DNA of 64,000 bases from Pseudoips prasinana (GCA_951640165.1 OX621255.1:31408001-31472000), one strand, 5' to 3'; counted from the stretch's first letter, positions 52,248 through 62,603 are shown. Notes: generated by a model from the sequence alone, not told the origin. Numbers and translations are program-made.

Positions 52248-53759
52248 ATGAGCGTAAATTCAGTGCATGACGTGGAATTAGAGTCAGATAGTATGGATGA
52301 AGAGGACCAAACAGGAGGAAGTGTACAACAAGGTTATAATGATGAGAACTTACACAATACAGAAGAACGCGGATTGAGTGAGAATGAAGGCTGGGCATTA
52401 GTAAGTAAAGATAAAAGAAGGAAAACAGAAAAGATAGATGTCAGTATAACTAGTATGGAAAAGTTACCAAGACAGTTCACACTTGCCAAATTATTTGATT
52501 CCCAAAACATATTAGGAATTAATCGTGTGAAATTCGTAAACGCTTTTAAAGTGATTGTTAGTTTTGATGACGAAACTAAAGCAGACAAATTAATAACATG
52601 CCAACACTTTAAAGAAAAAGAGTGGAAAATACAGAAGACGTGGGAAGTTAATTCAACATATGGCATTATTAGGAATATAGATATTGACTTATCCGAAGCG
52701 GACCTCTCAGAATGCATTAAAACTTACAACAAACTAAACATTCGGTCTGTGAAAAGATTAAATCGTCGAAATACTGAGTCAGGGTGGGTACAAAGTGAAA
52801 GTGTTCGTATATGTTTTGAAGGAGGTTGCCTCCCTCAATATATTAAGATATTTAAAGTAAGTGTTGCCGTGGAACCATATGTTTTTCCGGTAACGCAATG
52901 TTCGCGATGTTGGCGCTTCGGTCACGGAATAAAAATATGTCCATCACTTAAAGTTATCTGCCCGAAATGTGGGAAACATCACCCTAATTGCGAGACCACA
53001 ATATTTAAGTGTGTAAATTGCGGAGGCAATCACATGGCTTTAGCGAAAGCGTGTCCAGCGTATCTAAAAGAAAAGAAGATCAGAGAGCTGATGGCCGATT
53101 TTAATTGCACATACCGCCGAGCGTTGACCATGTACGTTCCGCCGTTTTCACCACGACCCGTTGATCAATTCCCTATTACTAAAATCAACACAATCCCTCA
53201 AGAATTTGGACAAAATAAATCGTCATACCCCATGACATACGCAGCAGTAGTGACTAATGCGCCTATACAAACGGATCATATTCAAGATCAGTCTGGTGAG
53301 CACAAAAATAAAACTTATAAACGTAAGCATCGCAGTTCATCGGGACAATCAACAAATGAAGATGAGTCACTACCGATGGAGGTACATACATTGAACACGG
53401 AGAGGCATACGGTCGCCGAGGTGCACACGGCTTCTGACGATCGCAATGAAGTTGGGAGTATAATCAATTGCAACATTAACGATACTCTTATCAACGATAA
53501 TATATATATAGATGAGCGCGCTAATAATCAACCAAATGCAGAGTCGTGTTCTAGTAGTAAGTCATCTGAATCGTTAATTAATAAAATCAAACTGATTATA
53601 TTTTCAAAGAGACTAACGATTACCCAAAAACTTAAAAATATTGTTAAAATAACCGTAGAATGCTGTATTTCTGCTATCATAGAATGTATAGAACACTTCA
53701 CCGACCTGTCCTTATTTAAAAAGATGTTAGATTTAATTTTCAGTTCAAATTATGGCTAA
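52248..53759 (+). CDS. LINE ORF1, gag-like zinc-knuckle protein
   Basis: 503 residues, uninterrupted. The N-terminal 60 residues are acidic. About residues 60-215 form a probable RNA-recognition-like region. Three cysteine/histidine knuckles follow: C218-X2-C-X4-H-X4-C231, C238-X2-C (CPKCGKHHPNC, to about 248) and C255-X2-C-X3-H-X6-C269. The C-terminal 230 residues are polar (KRKHRSSSGQ, TNEDESLP) and end in a hydrophobic, lysine-rich segment. Proteins of this type coat element RNA and target the particle. The first ATG after a G+C-rich leader is used. The TAA at 53757-53759 overlaps the ORF2 ATG (ATGGCTAA). Confidence 0.85.
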   Translation: MSVNSVHDVELESDSMDEEDQTGGSVQQGYNDENLHNTEERGLSENEGWALVSKDKRRKTEKIDVSITSMEKLPRQFTLAKLFDSQNILGINRVKFVNAFKVIVSFDDETKADKLITCQHFKEKEWKIQKTWEVNSTYGIIRNIDIDLSEADLSECIKTYNKLNIRSVKRLNRRNTESGWVQSESVRICFEGGCLPQYIKIFKVSVAVEPYVFPVTQCSRCWRFGHGIKICPSLKVICPKCGKHHPNCETTIFKCVNCGGNHMALAKACPAYLKEKKIRELMADFNCTYRRALTMYVPPFSPRPVDQFPITKINTIPQEFGQNKSSYPMTYAAVVTNAPIQTDHIQDQSGEHKNKTYKRKHRSSSGQSTNEDESLPMEVHTLNTERHTVAEVHTASDDRNEVGSIINCNINDTLINDNIYIDERANNQPNAESCSSSKSSESLINKIKLIIFSKRLTITQKLKNIVKITVECCISAIIECIEHFTDLSLFKKMLDLIFSSNYG

Positions 53760-56700
53760 TAATAATTCTGGTACTGTGACTGTCATGATCAATGTATTGC
53801 AGTGGAATGCGCAAAGCTTGACACCAAAACGTTTATTGTTTGAGCAACTATTAAATCAAAATACAATTCATATAGCAACAGTAAGTGAAACCTGGTTGAG
53901 TCCCGAAAACCGTTTTGTAATTAATAATTATAATATATTTAGGAATGACCGAGAGGATAATTATGGTGGAGTATGCATTTTGACACATAAATCGATTAAG
54001 GCCCAATCATGTCGTATTGTACACCCTAACGAGAATATACAGTTATTACACGTCAAGGTATTTAATTGCAGTCGTGTTGACAATGTAGTTGTTGTTTACT
54101 GTCCCCAATGGGTACACACACATAGAACGGACTGGGACAGCTTATTTTCTAGATTTAATAGAAAAACTTTAATTTTAGGCGATTTCAATGCACATCACCC
54201 TACTTGGTCATATAAAACGGACGTTAGGGGCTCTCAAATATACGATTCAATTACGGACAGCAATATTGTTTCCCTTAACGATGGTACGTATACTCGAGTC
54301 AAATTAGTAGCGGGTAATGTACAACAAAGCTCGCCCGATATTTCCTTTTCCACTTCCGATATAGCATGTTTTTTCAATTGGCAAGTGACAAACGAGTCTT
54401 TGGGAAGTGATCACCTAGTCATTAACGTATCTTTCCGTGTTCCATGTAGCCCTAATTATATTAAGAAACGCAACTTTAAGTACGCCGACTGGAGCGCTTA
54501 TAAAGCTTGCCTTGAACAATTATTTTTTAACTTTGATGCAACTGGCGACCCGCAACTGAGTTACGATAATTTTGTTAGCCATATCAACGAAGCTGCTGAC
54601 GCCCACATCCCCTTTATAAAAAATAATCTAAACCCATCTAGCAAATTCGTCCCAAAGCCATATTGGACCCCCAGTCTATCACATTTAGTCGCTAAAAGAA
54701 GATTAGCCCTGTCAAACTTCCGAAAAAATCCTTCTCCTTCGAATCTCACAACACTCAAAGTTTGTATTAGTGAATCCCAAAAGCATATTCGCAGGGCATC
54801 GACAGATAACTGGCACAAATTTTGTGATTCTTTGGATGAGGTGTCAACTACTAGAGAAATGTGGAAGAAGATGAAATGGTTGAAAGGAAATAAAAATAAT
54901 AATAATACTTTTCTAGATAAAACTAAATGTGAATCACTTTTGAACAATTTGTGCCCTGCATATGTTAGCCCTTGTAAACCTAACTTCTGTTCCAGCAATA
55001 TTAAATTAGAATCTCATATAACATTACACGAATTAGAGACGTGTATTAAGTCGAGCGATACTGCACCGGGATGTGATAACATATCATTTTCCATGATAAA
55101 ACGTTTACCTAAAAATGGAAAAAGTATTTTACTCGAACTATTTAACAACTTTTTAACTACTGGTTTCATCCCTAGTCAATGGCGAGATATTTGTGTAGTG
55201 CCAATCCCTAAACCTGGCCGTGACCCGTTTCTAGCGTCATCTCTGCGTCCTATTAGCCTAATGTCCTGCGTATGTAAAATATTTCATTCAATTATTAATA
55301 GAAGGCTGGAGTGGTATTTTGAGAGTAATAGATTTTTCTCACCCGACATGGTAGGCTTTAGAAAATATAAATCTTGTTTAGACAGTTTAGTTAGATTGGT
55401 AACCAGGATCCAATCAGGTTTCTCTAAAGACTTGATTACTTTGGCGTGCTTCCTAGATATCGATAATGCGTACAACAATATCAATATATGCTCTTTACTT
55501 GATATTTTGGATAAGGCTGGCGTTGGTATTAAAATATGCAATTACTTATGGAATTTTCTAACTTTAAGGAATTTAAAAATAAGACAAGAGGATAGTTTTT
55601 TAAACCGACATACTGGACAAGGTCTAGCACAAGGGGACCCACTGTCACCGTTATTATTTAATGTCGCGACCCATAATATTTGTAAAGTCATGCTAAATGT
55701 ATTTGTTTCCCAATATGCTGATGATTTTGTCCTGTATGTTTCGGATAAAAATCTTGATATTGCCCGTAGCTCCCTCCAAGGTTCATTAGATATTGTAGTA
55801 AGGATATTAGAAGATTTAGGTTTAAGTGTGTCTCCAACAAAAAGTAAAATATGTTTATTTAAAAAGGGCACTAACAGAAATAATATTTGCATTTCTATAA
55901 ATAATGCGCCATTACAAGAAGTAGCAAATGTGAAGTATTTAGGTATGTGGTTCGATCGTTCGTTGAGATGGAATAAACATGTTAATGAGTTGAAAGAAAA
56001 AATACAGAAATTCTTAAATGTTTTTAAAGTGTTGGCGGGACCTGGCTGGGGTGTACACCCCAAACATTTGAGGAAACTATATATATCAATTATCAGAAGT
56101 CGATTAGATTTTGGTAGTTTTCTGTATGGTAATAGCTCTCAATCAAACTTATATAAATTAGATAAACTGCAGAACCAAGCTATGCGCATTATAGGTGGTT
56201 TTGTTAAAAGTACTCCCATTCACACGATGGAAAGTGAACTTTGTTTACAACCTCTACGTATTCGTCGAATATTTCTTGCCGGAAAATTTTGGTTTAGATC
56301 AGTATCAACAACTAACAACAGTACAGTAAAAATTATTAAAGAATTAAATTCGCTTTCTACTCGTAGGTACTGGCGACGGAAACAAATACCGCTGATAATT
56401 CAAATCTATTCAAAATTTAAAGATATTGACGTTTGCTCCTCGGAACAGCTGGATTTGTACACTTTAGAGTTTTGGCTGAATCGGTATGACTTGACGAACA
56501 TAATTAATTATCAAATTGAAGGCATAAATCGGGCTAAACGAGAATATGATATTACGAATCTTAGAAACATATGTTCCTCATATTTAGAACAATATTCAGC
56601 ATATTATAAAATATATACCGACGGGTCTAAGGATACAATAAGTAATATACGTCATAGGTCTATGGGAGCTGCATTTTATGATCCACAAATAGATACATTT

Positions 56701-57493
56701 TTAAAGTTCAAAATTTCCACTAATGTGGCCATCATGTTTTTAGAATTGATCGCTATATCTGAAGCTCTTTCCTATATAAAATCAATCGATTTTAATAAAT
56801 TTGTTATTTTTACCGACTCGAAAAGTTCCCTGCAACACGTGGCTCGGTGTACCTCTTGCTTAAGAGCAACTCCGATCGCTTACTTACAGCATTATCAAGG
56901 CAATATTTGAACTGAGGGCAGATTCAAAAGAAGTTATCCTCCAATGGATTCCTTCACATATTGGTTTGGCGGGGAATGAGAGAGTAGATCAACTTGCGAA
57001 AGAAGCTTCTTGTGATGGCGTATACATTAATGTGTCCCCCTACTTTACAGACTGTATTTCGTTAGTTAAAGAATTTTGTTATGATCTGTGGAAAGTGCAT
57101 TTCGATGAGAGATCGGTGATGAAAGGAATTTGGTACAGGACATTACAAAATGAACCTTGGAAGTCTCCGTGGTTTGGGATTTTCGCAGCAAATAGAAATA
57201 TGTTGATAACAGCCTTTAGACTGCGATCTGGTCACATTCCGCTTAATAAATTTGCTTTTTTAATGAAAAAGGTTCCATCACCACTTTGCTCGGAATGTGG
57301 AATAGTAGAGGATGTCTTGCATATTATGATGGAATGTGACCGGAATGCGGATGTTAGATACGAACTATTATTAAAAGGATTAGTGTTAAAAGATGTTGGT
57401 TGTTGTAATAGTGTACTGGCATACCCTCTATCTGTAAAAGCAAAGTCACTATATAAAATTGTTGAAGTTGGGTTGCGACGACGTTCACAGTGA
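53752..57493 (+). pseudogene. LINE ORF2: endonuclease, reverse transcriptase, RNase H (one frameshift)
   Basis: Phase 1 runs from the ATG at 53752 to TGA at 56908-56910; homologous text continues in phase 2 to 57493, so a single +1 shift lies near 56885-56895, inside RNase H. Endonuclease: QWNAQSL, VSETWL, GDFNAHHPTW (residue 143), SDH (219-221). Reverse transcriptase: LRPISLMSCVCK, FLDIDNAYNN (D569), GLAQGDPLSPLLFN, and YADD (655-658). RNase H: YTDGSKD (D957), LELIAISEAL and FTDSKSSL before the shift; NERVDQLAKEA after it. A C-terminal knuckle-like C-E-C-G...H...C (LCSECG, ILHIMMECD region) follows. All catalytic RT and EN residues are present. Translation likely starts by reinitiation at ATGGCTAA. 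Confidence 0.88.
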
Positions 57494-57616
57494 TTGGAAG
57501 AAGAATAATACGAAGTGCATTGTATACTTGTCTATTATAATTGTTGTGTGATATGTTGATTTATGGCCCAATAGAGCGGCATAGTCATGTTTGACAAAGC
57601 TCTTTAAATAAAGATT

Positions 57617-57641
57617 AAAAAAAAAAAAAAAAAAAAAAAAA
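57617..57641 (+). other. Poly(A) tail of LINE
   Basis: 25 uninterrupted A following AATAAAG at 57606-57612. An unbroken tail indicates a recent insertion. Confidence 0.9.
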
Positions 57642-57757
57642 GTATTTATTTATCTTTATAAGTATGTATATCGTCGCCTGGTACCCATAGTACAAGCTTT
57701 GCTTAGTTTGGGGCTAGGATGATCTGTGTGACATTGTCCCCAGATATTATTATTATT
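57640..57757 (+). mobile_element. SINE family A, 3' half
   Basis: AAGTATTTATTT target duplication, then CTTTATAAGTATGTATATCG, the shared tail GTACAAGCTTTGCTTAG and (ATT)n at 57745-57757. Confidence 0.8.
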
Positions 57758-57910
57758 AAATATGTGACGAAACAGATCGCACGGACGGACTAATTCAAAA
57801 TATTTGTTGTTTTAATTACTGTTTTTAAACTGAGTTTATGTAATACATTGTGAGCTTGACAAGTACAAGTGTATGTAAATACCCAAATGCTGAATAAATT
57901 TCATTCTTTT
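57758..57910 (+). repeat. LINE 3'UTR family U, right part
   Basis: AAATATGTGACGAAACAGAT, GAGCTTGACAAGTACAAGTG, AATAAATTTCATTC. Collinear with the complement of 40445-40600. Confidence 0.65.
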
Positions 57911-58099
57911 ATTTCACACCGCTAGAACTGACCATATGGATAAAGTGTATTTGTATTAATTATTATTATTCTACTTATTAAATATTTAAGTGTCAATTTG
58001 TTTAAAATTGAAATAAAAATATATAATTATAATACAAATGATTTTTAACTGATAAATTGTTTTGATTCTATGACCAAATCGTAGTCGTTCTCAAGAAAG
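57911..58099. other. A+T-rich spacer
   Basis: No feature recognised. Confidence 0.35.
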
Positions 58100-58106
58100 G
58101 CCTGGG

Positions 58107-58338
58107 CCTCTAGCGGCTTAGTCGACGAACATCGTTTTCGTGAATGGCGTTCAAATAAATAAAGGTTAAAAATGAATTAATCAATCGTTAAATCGGCTTT
58201 AACGTTGACAATCGATTCTGGACCATCACATGTGGTCATGGAAGCCGATTTAACGATTGATTAAGTCATTTTTAACCTTTATTTATTTGAACGCCATTCA
58301 CGAAAACGATGTTCGGCGACTTAGCCGGTAGAGCCCCT
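58107..58338. repeat. Foldback MITE family G, intact copy
   Basis: Arms 58107-58200 and 58244-58338 are near-perfect complements (GGCTTAGTCGACGAACATCG; AATGGCGTTCA; CAATCGTTAAATCGGCTT) around about 43 nt with its own ACATGTGGT motif. Non-coding. Reference for the split copy at 23150. Confidence 0.85.
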
Positions 58339-58649
58339 GGTCAGAAGATACATAGACTTACGCCTGTTTCCGAGATGGGTAGACAACCGATTTCCATTTG
58401 TCATGATCTTTGCACATCTCTTTTACGACGTTTACTGTCATTATATTCTCCATACATGCTCGCCAGGTTCGGGTACTTCTGACCTGTCCACCAAGTCAGA
58501 TGTACCCCAAACTGGTTTGGTCAGAGAATGTTCGACGAGGTCTTCCCCTTTCGGTTGTCCCATTCACACAGGCCCGGTATACTTCTTTTGTCAATCTTTT
58601 TTATATTTTGATTATGTAACCATCCCGTTCCATAACTCATCGCTAAATG
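58339..58649. other. Dispersed repeat fragment, otherwise unassigned
   Basis: 58345-58420 (CTTACGCCTGTTTCCGAGAT, then CGATTTCCATTTGTC and GATCTTTGCACATC) is the inverse of 36295-36385. Open frames here show no domain. Confidence 0.4.
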
Positions 58650-58745
58650 CTAGTTCGCTAGTGATCAGCGAGGTTAAGCAACTAGGTTCGTGGTCAGTCC
58701 ATACATGGGTGACCAACAAAGTAGTTTAATTTCTGAGCATGTCCG
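58650..58745 (+). mobile_element. 5S-rRNA-like SINE, truncated copy 5
   Basis: AGTGATCAGCGAGGTTAAGC, GTGGTCAGTCCATACATGGG and TGACC keep the 5S-like A box, IE and C box best of all copies. The body breaks off after GAGCATGTCCGTGCTTC. Confidence 0.65.
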
Positions 58746-59825
58746 TGCTTCAGCTGTCGGTAGTATATGTTAGCTTACTAAAAAATCATAGTATAATTTC
58801 AGTTAAATATTGCACATTTTCGATTTGGCTCAGTGATTTAAATAAGTTGCGGATTTGACTAACACGTGTTAATTATTACGGAAGTTTGTATAAAATAAAA
58901 TATTAATTATCTTTCAATATACCTACCATAAAACATGTTGATTTTGACTTGTCATTTTAGAGTATGTTTATATTTTTATATTTATTAAAATTCTTAGTAG
59001 CTCTATTTTGACTTCCGACAGTTGTAGCAAATACAATTTAGTTCGTCGTTGATTTGACTACTTGTTTTTAGATAGTATCAGAGAACAGTCGATAAGCCAC
59101 AATCAACTCTCACTCTGATACACTAGGGAAACCACTACTCTTACGATGAATAAGTATTCCAGAACTACACGTGAAATGGCGTCAAAAACAAAAGCTAGTT
59201 CTAAAAAGGTTTACAGAGTTTTCATCACTTTTTCTTAGTTAGTAAAATATTCGTGTGAAATTCAGGCAAGCACTGTTGGCGCCGCGCACTACATCATAAT
59301 AAAACCGGATTCTTAGGAATGAGAGCACCAGCTCTTGAATATTTAAGGAGCCCTGAATTGCTCTGAATAGAGGTAGTGCTACGTGGTTTTGGCTGATTGT
59401 TTGGAATATAAAGTGGCTTGTATATACTTGGCTTTTTCTAACATGTGCCCTAAATTTAGACATAGATCATTTTATTGCCAGAAACTGTGTACAGAATAAA
59501 GATGTTATAACAATTTGATTGATCAACAGTTACCCATATCGGGCATGCAATATATTTTCTACCTATCTTAATATTAAATAAATTTATTTTTATAAACTCG
59601 ACAACAGACAACAAAACGTCATGATAAATTCAATAAATCAGTTGCTTCGATAGTTTGTCCTTAATTGTTCTTAAACATTTTAATTAATGTTTAAATTTCA
59701 AATCCTCATTATATAACTAAACATGGTTAATAATGATGTATTAGTATGTTAAGTACCAGATTTACTTAGAATGTGCAGACTAAGGAAAGTAATTGTAACA
59801 CAATGTAAATGTTGCATCACCCCAG
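58746..59825. other. A+T-rich stretch, probable intron
   Basis: No repeat with a clear relative in the window and no gene recognised. If the flanking exons are real this is the 3' part of their intron. Confidence 0.35.
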
Positions 59826-59909
59826 GCAGCGGCCGCCGTGGAAATGCTGACAAGGACTCAACGTGACCCGCGCGGCGCCTCGGGCAGCGGCATCGTTTTC
59901 CAGTTATAG
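59826..59909 (+). CDS. Candidate host terminal coding exon
   Basis: A G+C-rich 84-bp block follows an acceptor-like GCATCACCCCAG. In phase 0 it encodes 27 residues beginning AAAAVEMLTRTQRDPRG, continuing ASGSGIVFQL, then TAG at 59907-59909. Composition drops to A+T-rich DNA right after the stop, as expected for a 3'UTR. The phase fits the end of the candidate exon at 51633-51688. The peptide is not one I recognise. No nearby clean polyadenylation signal was assigned. Confidence 0.5.
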   Translation, partial: AAAAVEMLTRTQRDPRGASGSGIVFQL

Positions 59910-60289
59910 CTCACTTTTGTTTCTATCATCGAACGATTGTCACTAATTTAGAATTAATGAAACTTTGTAATTTTTTAATATTAAAACCTGTTGCAGTAAT
60001 ATCGTTTTTTTTTGCAACCCGTCTGCCGGACTGACGTAATTAGTAGTACAATCGAACGTAGCCGAAACTTTGGCAAAAATGCAAGCCACAAGTACCTTTA
60101 CTTAATTTACTGAAACTTTTGGGACATATTCAGCCTTCTTTCTCATTTAAATGTTCTGTCTAGCCGACTCATCAGTAAAGTGCTTATGCTAAGGCTATCT
60201 CGCTCTCCACCCATACGAGTGAAAGATACAATACAATAATCGACAAAATCAAGGTTTCGAATTGTCCTATTTCCTTCTCCAAAACATAA
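59910..60289. other. Possible 3'UTR or intergenic stretch
   Basis: A+T-rich with a T-run at 60006-60014. Nothing else recognised. Confidence 0.3.
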
Positions 60290-60600
60290 CATCATGGCGG
60301 CCAGTCTCAATGGAGACTTACGATCTGCGTATTGTACATATTAACAAATACAGTTGCATTTTCTATTCCATCACGATTAGCGATGTATCAGATGGGACGA
60401 CTAGCGACACGACCGTAAAGATGTCACAGCAATGACAGCTTCACATGCTCTCATGGACGCGGTGTGATACCGCCAATTTTGGGCTTCTGAGAATTTTTTT
60501 AACAGAAAATTCCCAAATCACTTTTGTCTCGACCCGGGAATTGAGCCCAGGACCTCAATATCTACGATTGATCACTCTATCGCTAGACCAACAAGGCCTA
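60290..60600 (-). mobile_element. SINE family D
   Basis: GGCGGCCAGTCTCAATGGAG, ACAGCTTCACATGCTCTC, the complement of a B box (GGAATTGAGCCCAGGACCTC) and A box (CGCTAGACCAACAAGGC). Minus orientation. Confidence 0.65.
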
Positions 60601-60789
60601 CTTATCCTATCAATTTTGATCGAGTACATATTTAATAAGGGCTTAACATCAATCCCGCTTTATAGAATCGGCCTAAGTGGTAATATATACACCTGTATAA
60701 CGGCTTATAATAACATTTACCCAAATGGACCCTAAGATCAATCAATTAAGAATTCATGGCATAATGGTTTGGTTAATCTATTCATGTAG

Positions 60790-61076
60790 ACCCTAGGGTT
60801 ATAACCCCGAATGCGATATGCGACTGCGACCGGCTACTCAAATATTCTGCACCTTAAAAGATATCTAACTAATTCTCCATCCAAGAAGCATTTCTGATGC
60901 TGCGTAGATTAGCCAACTACGCAGCACTAATATTATAGCGCAATAGCCTATGGGCTTACCCAAGTGAAGTGTACACTCACTATTCGGCTGCTATTCATGA
61001 TAACCTGGGAGTGGCCAGGTACAGTAGCGAGGCACTGGCTTACGGGTAGTGGGAGTTTTTATAGCCAATCCAAAAA
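60790..61076. repeat. Direct repeat, left copy
   Basis: ATGCGATATGCGACTGCGAC, TACTCAAATATTCTG, AAGATATCTAAC, GCCAACTACGCAG and the end TAGTGGGAG.TTT match 61738-61990 in the same orientation at a worn level. Confidence 0.65.
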
Positions 61077-61179
61077 AACTGGGCACACTAATTAATAACT
61101 ATTTACGTAATCATGATTTACACATTTACCTTTTTTTTATTACGCAGGGGAAATGACTTGCACTGACTAAACTTACCTG

Positions 61180-61725
61180 CTGTGGACTTCCTTGGGCGCC
61201 TGATTGGGGAGCCCCGGGAACGTGGGTATGCTGTTCCCGTGCCCCCCTCTTACGCCATATCCCAGATGGTTAGGGCACGTACCCTGGGAAGACTCCTCTG
61301 GATTGCCCCCCCCCCCCCCCCCCCCCCACTACTGCCGACACCTGCCAGTCCGGCACAGCGACTGCGCCACAAACAGATCACTGTCATCCCGGAGGTGCTT
61401 TCACATGGCGGCAATAGAGGACACTTCTCATACTGCCACCGCAGCCCCGAGGGGCGTTGGGTTACCGGCTACCGCCACCGCCCCGACGCCTCCTCCGTCT
61501 GCGAGTGGGATCGGCTCGTTCCCAATCCCTCTCGGCGACCTCCTACTGGAGCATGACTGCCTCACTGAAGGAGACCACGGCGTCCCATTTCATGGAGTCG
61601 CCTGCCAGCATCGCATGCATGACTGCTGGTGGCGAAAGATCCCGTCCGATCTCAGCGACCAGGACTCGCCCCTCGATCTCCTAGGCCGAGCACTCCTTAA
61701 GCGTGTGCTGGGCAGACCCTAAAGC
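61180..61725 (+). repeat. G+C-rich dispersed repeat, copy 2, with poly(C)
   Basis: 61190-61420 matches the minus strand of 22440-22690. A run of 22 C lies at 61306-61327. Several overlapping open frames (61182-61556, 61204-61722) are in keeping with G+C content; a LINE 5' region is possible but no domain is evident. Confidence 0.5.
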
Positions 61726-61737
61726 TAAAGTCTAGTT

Positions 61738-61990
61738 CCCGATATGCGACTGCGATTGGCTACTCAAATATTCTGCGCCCTATAAGATATCTAACAAATT
61801 CTTCAAGGACGAAGCGTTTCTAATGCTACAAATACTAGCCAACTACGCAGGACTAATATTGTAGTCCAAGAGGGTGTGCGCAACCCGACTGCCATTCATG
61901 ACGACTTGCCAGGTCATTAGCGTTACCTGCCCTCCGGGCTCCGAAGCACTCCCGTACGGGCAGTGGGTGTTTGCTAGTCAATCCCAGTAA
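61738..61990. repeat. Direct repeat, right copy
   Basis: Partner of 60790-61076, beginning GATATGCGACTGCGATTGGC. The pair brackets the G+C-rich repeat. Confidence 0.65.
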
Positions 61991-62006
61991 CACCAGTTTT
62001 TTATTG

Positions 62007-62265
62007 GCCTGTTGGCGTGGTTGGTAAATACGCTGCCTTTCACGCCGCAGGTCATGGGTACGATTCCCACCCGGGACAAATATTTGTGTGCATGAACATG
62101 TCTGTTTGTCCCGAGTCTAGGTGTAAATAATCTATATAAGTATGTATTTACAAAAGAAAAATAGTATATGTAGTATATCAGTTATCTGGTTTCCATAGTA
62201 AAAGCTCTGCTTAGTTTGGGATCAGATGGCCGTGTGTGAATAATGTCCCAGGATATTATTATTTG
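62007..62265 (+). mobile_element. tRNA-derived SINE, family B'
   Basis: Head TGGCGTGGTTGGTAAATACG and B-box-like GGTACGATTCCCACC, body GTCCCGAGTCTAGGTGTAA, tail AAAGCTCTGCTTAGTTTGGG and (ATT)n. Same family as 48886. Confidence 0.75.
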
Positions 62266-62603
62266 GCCCAAGACCTGAATACGCTACCTGTATACCAACG
62301 ACGCAGTCTTTTTAATCAAGAATACTTATATTACGTTTATGTAAAACTGATAATTTTCATTTTTGATTTTTCATTCATATGGGCGGCTAGATCAAGTCTA
62401 GATCTAGATCAAGTCTGTCATTATGATAAAGAAAGTCCATACGATATATGTGTATTTATAATTTTGATAAACTAAGTTAAGTGATATCACGTAGCTAATG
62501 AAAATTATAAAAAAATAATCCTGATCTCTCGCCGGCCATGTCAAATAGCTGTCCTATCAAATTATAAGTTTGAGACTAAGAGCAGCACTAAAGTAATAAC
62601 TGC
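62266..62603. other. Unassigned A+T-rich stretch
   Basis: A repeated TAGATCAAGTCTAGATC motif at 62388-62415; otherwise nothing. Confidence 0.35.

Larger units (their letters stand above)
52108..57641 (+). mobile_element. I/Nimb-like non-LTR retrotransposon, nearly intact
   Basis: It has a 139-bp 5'UTR with core promoter, ORF1, an overlapping ORF2, a 120-bp 3'UTR with AATAAAG (57606) and a 25-nt poly(A) tail (57617-57641). Flanking AAGTATTTATTT at 52096-52107 and 57640-57651 is a perfect 12-bp target duplication (it shares two A with the tail). It is full length, with one frameshift in ORF2. EN-RT-RNase H order and the gag-like zinc-knuckle ORF1 point to the I group (I, Nimb and relatives); the exact clade needs a tree. 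Confidence 0.88.

Noticed and set aside
52334..52717. 127-codon minus-strand frame
   Set aside because: Shadow of the LINE ORF1 on the plus strand; same for frames at 54561, 55284 and 55542 within ORF2.
61182..61722. Frames of 124 and 172 codons
   Set aside because: Same G+C-rich repeat; no recognisable domain and a frame running through a C homopolymer.
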